From: Nannochloris sp. 'desiccata'
Taxonomy: Eukaryota > Chlorophyta > Trebouxiophyceae > Chlorellales > Chlorellaceae
DNA: 64,000 nt
Assembly (NCBI GenBank): GCA_019044685.2
Contig: JAGTXX020000012.1
Span: 124,001-188,000 of the forward strand
Reading direction: 5' to 3'
The position numbers were made by a program, and so were the translations under genes. A model generated the notes under the pieces. That model was not told where the DNA came from, ran no database searches, and worked only from the letters and a program-made list of their open reading frames with translations. Below, in pieces: positions 12,255 through 22,900 of the stretch (positions within the stretch are counted from its first letter, which is position 1; every line of letters begins with the position of its first letter).

Positions 12255-14145
12255 TTAATTTTCTCCTACAGATGATTCTTGTGTAGCAACAGAAACATCA
12301 CCTTCATCTTTATCTTCTTCTTCTTCAGCATCATCGTAAGTTTCTTCCTCGTTCGCTTCAACGATCTTTTCATCCTCTTCACGGGATTGTTTACTTTCAT
12401 CTCCTTCTACAACTCCAATGTCTTTTTCTGCAGTCTGTTCTCCATTCGCAACAAGGACATTGGTCACAGCCAGTTTCGCCATCGTTGCAGCAATATTTGA
12501 AGTATCTTCTTCACCATCCTCACCCTTGTCACCTTCTTCATCTTTTTTCTCCGTAGGCGTTGTTGCCACTTTTTCAGCGCCATGCTTTAATTTTTGCAAC
12601 TCTTCCGGCAATTTCTTCGCCACAACATCCGCCACTGTAATTGGAGTGAATTTATGCCCTCTTCGGACCCAATAAATCAACGCACCAAGAGGAATAAAGA
12701 ACTCCGGAGGGGGTAAATTAGGGGGTGCAACTTTTCTTTCAGTTCCACACACTCTCAATGCTGGATTGGCGAGATATCCTTCAGAGTACCAAGATTCCAT
12801 ATCTTGCGCCGGGAAGGGGCCTTGCATATTTCCTTGTGGGTCAATATACCGCCACATTGGTTGTTCGGTACCCAGAGTGACTTCTCCAGTGAATAATTTC
12901 GATACTGCCGCAGCAGCAGCGATGTCTTCATTGTTTGGGCCGCCTCCACGGCCACCACGGCCACCTCGACCACGGCCGCCACGATCTCCGCGCCCACCAC
13001 CACGGTCAGGGAAACGACCTCCTCTACCACGCTCTCCACGACCGCCACGGTATCCACGGCCACCGCCACGATCAAAACGGCCTCCTCTTCCTCCTTCTCC
13101 TCTACCACCACCAAGGTCGTCACCGCCTCGTCCTCTACCACCCCCTCTGCTGCCTTCATAATGATCGTTGTATTCAAAATCAAAGTCTTCTCCCCTCCCA
13201 CGACCGCCTCCACGTCCACCTCGGAATCCTCTCCCTCCTCGTCCATATCTCACTTCCTCAAACACAGGAGAATGAGGAGGTGGCGGCGGTGGCGGAGCAC
13301 CAGGACCTTCACCAGCAGCACCACCACCTCTCTCCCCCCCACCGACACCGACGTTCACACCCAGTCCAGGTGAGGTTGCCGCAGGAATAATTGTCAACGC
13401 AGCTTCACGTTTAATATCTGCCAACACATATTTCAATTCAGTCCAAGCACCAGCACCTCGTCTGGTAACTTTTCTCACTTCGAGACCCAATGAGAAGTAT
13501 TTTTGATCTATCCACTTGACCATCTTTGCTGCCATAAAGGGTCCATGCTCAGCGCCTTCTGGGTCACGATATTGCCAGCCTTCTTCTACGATTTGGACTT
13601 TAGGTCTGCGAGATTGGCTGATTGCAACAGGGGGTGGGGGAGGGGGCACCATTCCTCCGGGGGAAGAGATGTGGCGAGTGCCACGGGCATCCACTTGAAC
13701 GTTGTAGTTTGCATAGTCACCAACAGCTTCATCGTGGTATGCATCACCCTGTAGAAATGCATGTTAATGTGTTTAACAGGGTGAAAAATAACAGAGAGAG
13801 AATAAATATAGCGTAATCGAAGAAATAAGCTTAGTAGCCATCTTACCGCCTCGCCACGATCGTCATGACCATACCAGTCAGAGCTCGATCTTCCTCTGCC
13901 TCCACGGCCTCTGTAACCGCTACCTCGTCCTCTACTACGTCCACGGTATCTGCAGGAGATAGTTTGCAAGAGAGAGGTTTAAACCCAGGCTGAATAATTT
14001 ATGATTGTGTTGTGATGCACCGAAAATCTTTTCGTGAGGCATGGAATTCATTCAAACCGATGTCTTAGATTATTAGAAATATATGAACCATACAAAATGC
14101 TTACCCGCGTCCTCGATACCCGTCCTCAGCGCCGTAAGAAGTCAT
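12255..14145 (-). CDS. RGG-repeat protein with two GYF domains
   Basis: Three exons: 14105-14145, 13847-13949 and 12255-13748; introns 155 and 98 bp; 545 residues. The short first exons encode an RG-rich start (MTSYGAEDGYRGRG, then YRGRSRGRGSGYRGRGGRGR). A first GYF domain (about residues 105-145) has GWQYRDPEGAEHGPFMAAKM with VKWIDQKYFSLGLEVRK. A long RGG/GGRG region follows. A second GYF domain (about 344-390) has WRYIDPQGNMQGPFPAQDME and SWYSEGYLANPALRVCG. The C-terminus is acidic. GYF domains bind proline-rich peptides and RGG regions bind RNA, so a role in mRNA metabolism is inferred; no orthologue is assigned. The conserved W..(Y).DP.G...GPF...M..W is intact in both copies. Confidence 0.82.
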
Positions 14146-14442
14146 TAAAGGATTTTTGAAATTATGTAATTAAAAATTGATCACCCTAGGACACTAGGAA
14201 TTAGATGTTAGTTTATTAATTAGCTATGCAAGGAGAACAGTAATTGATGAATATGTCCCAATTGTGGGTAGGTGCGGTGTTTTGAATTCTTGGGCAAGAA
14301 TTGGGGCTTAACCCAAAAATAGAAGAACTCAGCCAAAGATGCTGCCTCGTTCATTAAAATTTTAAACTGTTTAATTTTATCACTGTAGTTCGACATTATC
14401 TACAATGCAAAATCGACCTTAATTGAACTACCTTCTCCTAAA

Positions 14443-16086
14443 ATGCAAGGTGCCATCATCTTGAGATCAGACAATTCAAACCTGGCACGTTTTAAACTGC
14501 AGCCATCCTCTCAACTTCCTAATTACCATTTTTTTGGCAACAGTGCGTCTCCAAGAAGACCTCTGCACGTGCGACCAAATCCACATCGACCGTTTACTGC
14601 ATTTTTTACTTTCTCCAAAATCAATGCTTCTGCCAACGACGGCAGCTGTGCTGCTGCAGAGAGCACCCCTAAAAAGGGAGGCAACGAGCTATCTACTATC
14701 TTACGTCTAGCTATTCCAGCCTTAGGAATTGTTCTCAGCGACCCATTACAAACTCTCGTTGACTCTGCCTGCGTTGGACGTCAATCAACAATTCAATTGG
14801 CAGCCCTTGGTCCCAACACCGCTTTGTTCAATGCAGTCTTTCAAATTTTTTCCTTTTTAGGCATAGCTACCGCCAATTTCATCGCGACAAACTCCCTCAC
14901 GACAGAAAATCTTTCTTCAAGTACTATCCAGCAACGCAGAATTGCAGCGTCGACTGCACTTTCCAATTCTCTCGTTCTGGCAGTCATCCTCGGCATTCTC
15001 GCCACTACAGTACTTCAATTGTTTGGTCGTACCTGGCTGGCAGCAATGGGGACAGATCCAGTTGTACTACCACTTGCCGTACAATATTTGATTGTCAGAG
15101 CGTGGGCTACCCCTGCTGTACTTGTCATGAATGCTGCCCAGGGAGCTTGTTTAGGCCAACAAGACACGTTAACGCCGATGAAAATTTGCATCATAGCCAC
15201 TCTAATCAACATACTAGGTGACATTTACCTCGTTTTCGGGCTAGGAAAGGGTGTTCAAGGTGCAGCATTTGCTACTGCAGGTGCACAAGTCTGTGCTGCG
15301 GGGTTACTTTTGTATAGAGTATACAGCGAAGGAAAGAAGAATCCAAACACTAGAGTTCCGCTTCAGTGGGCAGGATTTCCCACTCTCGCTTCAATGCGTC
15401 CATTTTTAGAGGTAGCTACCACCCTCATAGCCCGTACCGCGGTAGGTATGGTCGCATACTTCTCCATGGCTGTCGCTGCAACACGACTAGGTACTATACA
15501 CGCAGCCTCTCATCAAGTAGCTATGCAAATATTCTGGTTTATTTCATTTTTTGCCGATCCATTATCTATGGCAGCGCAATCGTTGATTGCAAAGGAAAGG
15601 GCCTCTCCGGAGAGTGCAAAACGATGGGCATGGATGTTGATTACAAATGGGTTGACTTTATCACTCATTTTAGCTGCAATTGTAGCGGGGTTATTACAAT
15701 TTGGCTCTGGGTTGTTTACAACGGACCCCTTGGTGCAGGCAGGAGTAAGGGCATTAGCACCCCATAGCGCTGCTGCAATGGCAATTTGTGGAGTCATGAT
15801 GATACTTGATGGTATCAGTCTTGGTGCTGGCACGTTTAGGCATTTGCCTGCTGCGGTGGCAGTAGGAATGGGGACTGTGTTGAGTGTCTTGTGGGCTGGC
15901 GGGAAGAGTGGTGGACAACTAAGTGCTGTGTGGTGGGCTCTAATTGCGTTTTACGCTACTAGATTAGGATCGCATCTTGTCTATTATGCAGCGACATGGA
16001 AAACAAGCGTGTTTTGTGCGTTTGGAAATATGGATATAACTAATAGTTCTGATACTTCTCAGGCGACTGCTGCAAAAGCGGCGTAA
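14443..16086 (+). CDS. Plastid MATE-family efflux transporter (plant DTX44-46/EDS5 type)
   Basis: Intronless, 547 residues. Residues 1-75 are Ser/Arg/Pro-rich without acidic residues at first, consistent with a chloroplast transit peptide. The MATE fold begins at LRLAIPALGIVLSDPLQTLV, followed by DSACVGRQSTIQLAALGPN and FQIFSFLGIATANFIATNSL. About twelve hydrophobic segments are visible, including ARTAVGMVAYFSMAVAATRL and HQVAMQIFWFISFFADPLSM, the latter pair strongly typical of the organellar plant MATE subgroup. MATE proteins export organic compounds using H+ or Na+ gradients; in this subgroup the substrate is generally unknown (EDS5 exports isochorismate). It is divergent from the GYF gene with 297 bp between starts. 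TGTAA lies at 16180-16184. Confidence 0.88.
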   Translation: MQGAIILRSDNSNLARFKLQPSSQLPNYHFFGNSASPRRPLHVRPNPHRPFTAFFTFSKINASANDGSCAAAESTPKKGGNELSTILRLAIPALGIVLSDPLQTLVDSACVGRQSTIQLAALGPNTALFNAVFQIFSFLGIATANFIATNSLTTENLSSSTIQQRRIAASTALSNSLVLAVILGILATTVLQLFGRTWLAAMGTDPVVLPLAVQYLIVRAWATPAVLVMNAAQGACLGQQDTLTPMKICIIATLINILGDIYLVFGLGKGVQGAAFATAGAQVCAAGLLLYRVYSEGKKNPNTRVPLQWAGFPTLASMRPFLEVATTLIARTAVGMVAYFSMAVAATRLGTIHAASHQVAMQIFWFISFFADPLSMAAQSLIAKERASPESAKRWAWMLITNGLTLSLILAAIVAGLLQFGSGLFTTDPLVQAGVRALAPHSAAAMAICGVMMILDGISLGAGTFRHLPAAVAVGMGTVLSVLWAGGKSGGQLSAVWWALIAFYATRLGSHLVYYAATWKTSVFCAFGNMDITNSSDTSQATAAKAA

Positions 16087-16753
16087 TTTCGGGTTTTTAT
16101 TGTTTTCTTCTTTTTGTGCTCAGGTACTGTATGTGTATTTTTCTTTTATTTGGCCGTTTTACAGCGAAGGCAGTATCATTGTAATTCATTTTTTGAACAG
16201 TTGAGGAAGGAAGGAACACGACTGAGGCAGAGGCGGCAAAAGTAAAAGTTGAAAATTTCAAACCTGTAAAAGCAAGATGGGAGAAGAAGGTCAATTTCGA
16301 AAAGGCTTAAAGCATTGGAATAGTATTGATAAAAAAGAAGGAGAATGTTGGGAGGCAATGTAGACAATGAAGCTCATGGTAAAAGAGGACGACATCGTGC
16401 TGAAGGCCCATTTCATGTGGCCGACAAGCGAAACTGGAAGAGATAGGGGTTCTCATCCAGCTTTATAAGCCGGCAATGCATATGGAATTGTGCAATTCAG
16501 CGTGCTTACCTTTAGACTAAGTGAAAACTATATGCATGCAGAAATTCAATATTCAAGTATACTCTGATGATGTCAAGCCGCTTTCAACACGCATCAATAA
16601 GTTTAAAAATGATCATTATAATACCGATCGTGAGGTTTGTCTCGATATAAGCCCAAAATTGCAATTTTGATGTGATAGAAATTTCTACCTTTAATCTTTC
16701 AAAGTTGATTTAATTAAAGGATTTAATTAATGGACTCCACGATCACAGCATGG
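16087..16753. other. Convergent intergenic region, 667 bp
   Basis: Lies between the 3' ends of the MATE gene (plus) and the P-loop ATPase gene (minus). It contains TGTAA at 16180-16184 and AT-rich sequence. No RNA gene, repeat or convincing coding exon was found. Confidence 0.5.
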
Positions 16754-18835
16754 CTATTTGGAACCATGATTACGTTGCGCCTCATCTTGTTTCTGGAACT
16801 TCGTCTCTAGCATGAGAACGGCAGCAAGGTGTGCTGGCGAGGGCATGGTCACCACATTGTCCTGCTCCTCTATACCCCACGCATCCTTAAAGAACGCCTC
16901 TCTGGGTATATCTTTGGCCATCTTGGAGTAGAGGCGTAGAGATAAAACATTGAATTCCACCATGGACAGCAGCACTTGAGCAGCTGTGACGTTTTCAGGA
17001 ACACCCACATTCTCCAGAGCAGCATGTACCTCCTTTCTACGAACAGCGTGGTATGGGTTGGCAGCAATGAGACGCAGCACTGCTTTGTACTGTTTTGCTT
17101 CCCAGATACGAGGGCCAGCGCTTCCAACTGGAGGATCAATTAATTCTGGAAATTCCAAAGCTTTCGTGACAGCCAAGCTAGGCCTTGACATTATTGCTCT
17201 CACACCTGCACGCAATCAATAGCAAGATTAATGCTGAGATTATTTAATTAAAAACAAACAAGAAGAGCTAAAAAAAACCAGAAGCAGTTTCTTACCTTCG
17301 TCCCAGCTCTTGTACTGCGTGGCATAGGCAACACAATTTCTAAGAAGATGCATGTTGCCACCACACACTGACCACACTTTCTTCCAGTCTTCCGGTGTCA
17401 TGCCCAGATCTCTAGTCTCTTGAGATTGAACAATCAAGCCTGACCAATCTTCCACAGCTCCTTTCCTGCTGCTCACTTTCCCGCTACAAATATATACAAA
17501 AGGCCTCAGCGCTCGTCAAATCACCCAAGACTTCATCTCTACGCACATTCTCATCAAAGCCCTCTGCAACCATCAGCAAACAAACATTAATTAGTAATAC
17601 GATAAAAACAGTCTTCATTGGTATTCAATGATAAAGAAATGGAAAACACCTACGCGATTCCAGCCACGAGACCAAAAAAAACTCCGAGGTGGCAAGAACT
17701 ATATGTGCCGTGTGGATTTCCTTGCAACTCCTCTTGAAAAACTCCAGCAACTGTTTCAATGCCACCGCATCTTTACGTTTCCACAGTGTCAAGGCATTGG
17801 CCTCATCTGCAGAGCAAAATGGAAGAAAGGAGGGATTTTATTTAAAACAGAAGAGGGGCAGTGAAATTGACGACGGCAATAATGTCACAATTGAAGCAGC
17901 GCACCGATAACAATGATAGGCTTCTTTTGCCCAGGTGGTATGTTCTCCAAAAGAAAATTATATGTATCAATGACAGCCATCAAGTCGGTTGCCTTATCCT
18001 CTGGGAAAAAATCTACAAAAAATGCATTCAAGATGTCCTCCGTTGGGGCAGCAGCGTCGAGGGGAGCGGTATTGTCGAGGGGAGGGAATAATACTTTATA
18101 AAGGTTGGAAAGCGGGCCCAATCTGGAAGCAGCAGTCCTGATAAACTGCATGCCCAACTGCGAAGGAAGCTTGCGTGCCAGGTTGCGTAGTTGCCTCGCC
18201 ATTAGCTCTGGGCTGGAGACATCTTTCACACCACAGTTTAAGTACAACACACGTGGCTTTTCTTGCTTTATGATCGAGCTTAATAATGCCTGCATGGTTC
18301 AGGTTTGAAAATAACAGGTTGCAACGGATGAGAGAGTTGTACAATGTAATTTTGCCAAAAACAATGAACGTGATGATGCTCAACTGACGTGGGCATGACT
18401 TACTGACTTTCCACTATTCTTGGGCCCCAGAAGCAGAAGAGGTACGGTGGGTTTGCGATTCAAGTGATCCATGATCATGTCATACTCTTCCTTGCGGTTA
18501 AAGAACGTGTCCTCAATATCTGGATCTACTTTCGTCTTCGAAAAATCGGGCCACACTTCAGGCATGTACGCTTCAGCCGCTGATGCAGGTTGAGCAATAG
18601 CATTATCGTCTTTTACGGCGCGTGGAATGTATGCTATTGTACGTAGAATACTCCGCTGAAGGTCCCTTGAAAAGATGGAGGGCAGTTTGGGATAAAAAGA
18701 CTGAGGGAGCCAGCCATAAAATTCTGTTGAACAAGGGCGTTGCAGATGACGACATCCAAAGAGCGGCGTCGCCACCACCGGCGTTGCCGCTCGAGGAGCA
18801 GTTGCCTTGAAGGAGAGAGGCTTTCCGCAATGCAT
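16754..18835 (-). CDS. Archaeal-type P-loop ATPase, probably organellar
   Basis: Deduced exons: 18404-18835, 17905-18289, 17654-17806, 17498-17563, 17296-17475, 16754-17205; 555 residues if all are right. The Walker A motif GPKNSGKS ends exon 1 and continues as ALLSSIIKQEKPRVLYLNC. The Walker B motif PIIVIDEANAL is restored exactly at the exon 2/3 junction, then SCKEIHTAHIVLATSEFFLVSWLESR (sensor-like). A winged-helix-like tail has NPYHAVRRKEVHAALENVGV and LLSMVEFNVLSLRL. The N-terminus (MHCGKPLSFKATAPRAATPV, and on through HLQRP) has the composition of an organellar presequence. The family is related to archaeal ATPases of unknown role. Exons 4 and 5 are in different frames separated by only 22 nt (GT...AG, 17476-17497), either a tiny intron or a frameshift. 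Confidence 0.7.
17476..17497 (-). other. Candidate 22-nt intron (or frameshift) in the ATPase gene
   Basis: On the minus strand, reading LGDLTSAEAF continues to a stop within 15 nt, while the next coding stretch (SSRKGAVEDWSG) is in another frame. Removing the 22 nt from GT at 17497 to AG at 17476 restores one frame (…AEAF-L-SSRKG…). Other introns in the window are at least 70 bp, so a sequencing or genuine 1-nt shift is an equal alternative. Confidence 0.4.
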
Positions 18836-19477
18836 GATACTAAGAAAACTGAATCAAGGTGAGGAAGCAAGATAAACGTTAATCAAAAAATTAAAATTGA
18901 AAATGTAGATTTTATTTCTCAGCAATAGGGGCAGTGCAGCAATCACCCTACTGGCCGCAAAAAAGCTTCACATATAAAGTTCACACCTACATAGTGGCGA
19001 AGTTATTGCCGGCTGCTAGAGGTGCAGCGCAGAATTCTTTTTGATCGCAAAATCTTGTGGATTCTCATGAATTCACGTGCACTTTAAAACCGCGTGATGC
19101 TATTCTGTAGCCGAATGGAAATTTTCCATAAAAATGCTGTGCAGCACAGCTTGTGGCAGTTCAAGAATTGCTTGGCGACATGAAAAAATCCTTCAATCGC
19201 CGCCGAGCACAGCATGGCTGTTTGAAACACTGGTTGGCACAGCGGGCTTCTCCGCCCCGCAGAGGACCTTGAGAAACGTCCGCTGAATGATATTCTGCTA
19301 TTCATTGGTGGGTTTGGAACAGGCGGAAGCAGCAACCGTCGGTTCCAGTTGCCGGGGCAGGTTCAGGTTGGAGTGTTAAGGCATATAAAGAGATGACGAG
19401 TCTATAGGGGTAAGACGCAATGTCGTCTCAGTTTATCCGAAGAGAGCGGCCTCAGCGTCAGGGGTTGGGTCAGGACC

Positions 19478-19560
19478 GCGGACAGGAGGAGCTGGCAGGA
19501 GAAGACGCGGACAGGAGGAGGAGCTGGCAGGAGAAGCCGCGGACAGGAGGAGGAGCGGCG
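19478..19560. repeat. Three ~29-32 bp direct repeats
   Basis: Units beginning GCGGACAGGAGGA at 19478, 19507 and 19539, with the second half GCTGGCAGGAGAAG present in the first two. GC-rich island in otherwise AT-rich intergenic DNA, located inside a larger inverted-repeat pair. Confidence 0.8.
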
Positions 19561-19793
19561 GGCTGGCTGCAGCATACTTTTTCCAACCTGCCCCGATACC
19601 CGATAGTAGGGGTGTCAAGGTGAAATAGTAAATGTATTTGGTGCGGAGAGCGGGTGGAGAGGTTGTAGAGGTGCCAATTGCTGCCGGAGCAAAGCTGGCC
19701 CGCGATCGATCTGTGGATTGTGAATCCCGCGCATGCCTCTCCTGTCTCTACCTCTTAGGAAAGAAAAGTTTGAATTATTTTAGCAACTTTGCC

Positions 19794-19839
19794 GAGGTTC
19801 AGGCGAGACAAGGTTTCCCTGCCGTTTCTCGCCAACCTC
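19794..19839. repeat. Inverted repeat / hairpin, 13-bp arms
   Basis: GAGGTTCAGGCGAGA (19794-19808) faces TCTCGCCAACCTC (19827-19839). The arms pair over 13 bp with one 2-nt (CA) bulge and an 18-nt loop. It lies about 140 bp upstream of the codanin start. Function unknown. Confidence 0.75.
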
Positions 19840-19981
19840 TTTTGTTTCCCCAGAGGTTTTTCCACTATATAGAAAGGCTCATAAAATACAAACTCTTACA
19901 ACCGATCTGGGGCATTTTGGGCGTTACTTTTCAAATTTCAAAGGATCTACACTGATCTCAATGACGTGAATATGATATAAA

Positions 19982-22900
19982 ATGATGGACAAGCTGCTGC
20001 AAGGAGTCTTGCAGGGAGAATTCCCAGTTGGATCAGCTGTTCAGTGGATGAATGGAGACGACTCCGTGTCTGCTCCTGCAAATCTTCTCCCTCGGAAACC
20101 TCAAACTGCTTGGCAGACCGAGGGTCCTACTCCAGAAGACTTCAAAGCGTTTATTTTAAATTATGTCCGTGATCAAGCTGAATTTATCCTCAGTGCAGCC
20201 GAGAAAAAAGGCCCCACCAGTCGAGGGGGTATTCCTCAACCCGGTTTATCCAATAAACTCGGAAGCGGTGCCCCTGTATCTCGATCGAAACGTACAGAAG
20301 CTAAACATTTACGGCAATTGGAGAGCGTCGCCCGCCGACTGGATCCAGGCGCAGTGGACGAAACTAATTTTCCTTCTTTAGGAGCAGGCTCTTCTTCTAT
20401 CACAAATTCTACTATAGCCAGTGCTAATAATGGAACTCAGAAGCCCTCTTCCGCCTGTGCGGTGGGTATAGCACCTAAACAAATGAAAAGAATTATCGCA
20501 ACGCCAGTTGCAGTCGGTAAGGATGGAGCTGGTGGCAAAATTAATAGTAGTTCAGGCAATACCCCAACAAAGAGACGTATTCAGCCAACACAAGTAGCGG
20601 AAGTAGAAGTCTCTAAGCAGTTTGTGACAGCTCATGTATCAGAACCAGGACCATCAGGTAGGTTAAGAAATCGTAGAAGAAGAAAACAAGACCTTTGAAA
20701 TTTCGAGTTTGTGGATTCCTAGAGAAAATGTATTCTTATTTTTATTCTTCCTCTTGCAGGCGGTGCTCTTACAAGCAAGATGACACCTTCATTGACATCT
20801 GATACTACTGCTGTAGCAACTTCCAAGCTGGCTAGCAGGCTTGGTGCTATGGGTTCACATAGTGATGATAATGAATACCCCTTTCTTACCACAAACTTCA
20901 GCGTCGCTTCGGCCATCACACGTGGACTAGCAAGAGAGGTCACTCCTCAGAAGGAAGCATTGACTCTAGGGAGTGACTCTATTGGAATTAAAGAATTCTC
21001 TACTCCTCTATCGAATAAACTCAATTTTGGAGAGATCCCGATACCTCGTTGTGTTTCCTCGACTATTGCAGCACGTGCACCTCCACCTGCACAGGCGTCT
21101 ACCTCTTCCCCTACACTCATAACAGCAGCTGGTGTTGTTGCTTCTTCCCAAACTCGTTCCGCTCCTACATTGCTGCCTTTAAGTGCACCCGGACATACGC
21201 TTGCTGCTCTCCATGCTGGCATTCTGAGCACTGCTGCGGATATCTCTTTAACAACAGAAGTGAATTTGCTTTTGAATCTCCTGGCCGTCCCGCTCACAGC
21301 AGAGGTTGACTCTTCTCTCGTTGCTTGCCCTGAGCTGGGTGTCCTACTCACATGCGGTGTGCAATCACAACAATACGCTGCATTGGTACTACAACACGCA
21401 GGAGGGCTATTGAAAGGTCTAGGGATGCAACTACTGGAAGAATTAGTAAACGCTACAGCAACGACAGTCACCACCCTCGATGAGTCTACCACCAATTCTC
21501 TTCAAATATCAGAAAATAAAAGTGATACTTTGTTACCGTCACCCATACGAGTGATGGAAATGTTTAAAGAGACTGCATCTGCAGCTGAAAGTGCCCTTCG
21601 TTCCAGGCAATTGCGAACAGAAAAGGCTTTTAATAGAGTTACCAGCGCTGCATCACGAAATAGCATCGCTGGTGGCGTTGGTCTCCACGCGTTCACCGCT
21701 GACGGAGTACGATCACGTTCGATTGAAGAACAAAGACGAGTGAGTAATAGAGAGGCATGCAGAGATGCATTTTTTGCGTTAATGAGAGATGCATCATCCA
21801 GAGCTGCATATTTTGGTAGAAACATACAGAGACGTGGTGGTGTATCTGTATCATTAAGTCTAGTATCCGGTGCGGACGGCCTTTCTCACAGTGGTGAACC
21901 TGACGGTGTTGTTTTTGGTAGAATACAGGTCTCCTCTTCGAATCTGCTGAGGACACTTCGACCGGACAATTTTCTCGCTTTTGCCGAGCTGCTGACCGCT
22001 GCAATTTTACAAGCTGCTGCAACTGGTGATGCGTTACTGGATGAGGAATTAGCGAAATTAGCCAAACGAGATGGTATTTCGAGGTTTCATTCTTTAAATA
22101 GACGTATGCAAGGAGGTGAAGCCAGTGGTTCTGGTGGGGGCAGGGGTGGGAGCGGCGGTGGGGGCGGCCCAGGTAGTGGAGCTGTCGGCCCTCGTCGAGG
22201 TAATCCAACGGCGTTAAACCGGTTAAATAGTAGTGGTAGTACATCTATTGGATTTGGTAGTACGTACAATAGTACAACTATTCCTTCTACTACAGGAGCG
22301 GCAACAACTACAACAACTTTAGGAAGCAAAAAGCAGCCACCAAACTCTCCCTTCAAGCAAAACAACTCCAATGCCAGTAATAGTAATAAAATGCAGCGAG
22401 GAGGAGTCAGTTGTGGTGGTAGTGGTAGTGCTTCTACTAGTACTACTCGTTATAACAATGGTCATAGCAATTATATTAGCCAGCTTCCAGCCGGAGCTCA
22501 AGCTGCGATGGATGAGGCGGCAGCATGCGCAGCATGCATCATGTCTGAATTTCCACATGCCCTTAGTTTGTACATCCTCTTTCTAGAAGCTGCAGATAGC
22601 CATAGACTTAACACTGCGTTAACGCGGGTCATGACTGAAAAGTTGAAGTCGCTGGCAAAACCGCAGGGGACAATGGCGGCAGCGGCTGGGCAAAGCTTAG
22701 GTGAAAAGGTAGTTGCAGCGAGTGCTTTAGCTGGTATTTTAGGATATTTAGCTTTTGCCAAGAATAATGCAAATGCGAAACCTGTCCCTTGGGAGGAGGA
22801 GGAAGAAGAAGAAGAAAATAGAAAGAAGAACATCATAGGAAGAAAGTACGATGGCAGTCACCCAGTAGATGTTGCCGGTGCGGTGCATGCTTCGATCGGT

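Larger units (their letters stand above)
18836..19981. other. Repeat-rich divergent intergenic region, 1.15 kb
   Basis: The longest gap in the window, between divergent ATPase and codanin genes. It contains a 14-bp arm pair (CGGGGCAGGTT.. at 19353-19370 against TCCAACCTGCCCCG at 19582-19595) flanking three ~30-bp direct repeats (19478-19560), and a strong hairpin at 19794-19839. A plus frame at 19420-19623 is made of the direct repeats and has no family signal. I see no gene supported here. Confidence 0.55.

Noticed and set aside
13586..13969. Alternative reading of the GYF gene 5' end as a separate RG-rich protein
   Set aside because: Splice sites at 13949/13847 and 13748 with matching phases join it to the GYF protein.
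19420..19623. 67-codon open frame in the repeat-rich gap
   Set aside because: It is composed of the 29-32 bp direct repeats and has no domain, targeting signal or codon bias like the neighbours.
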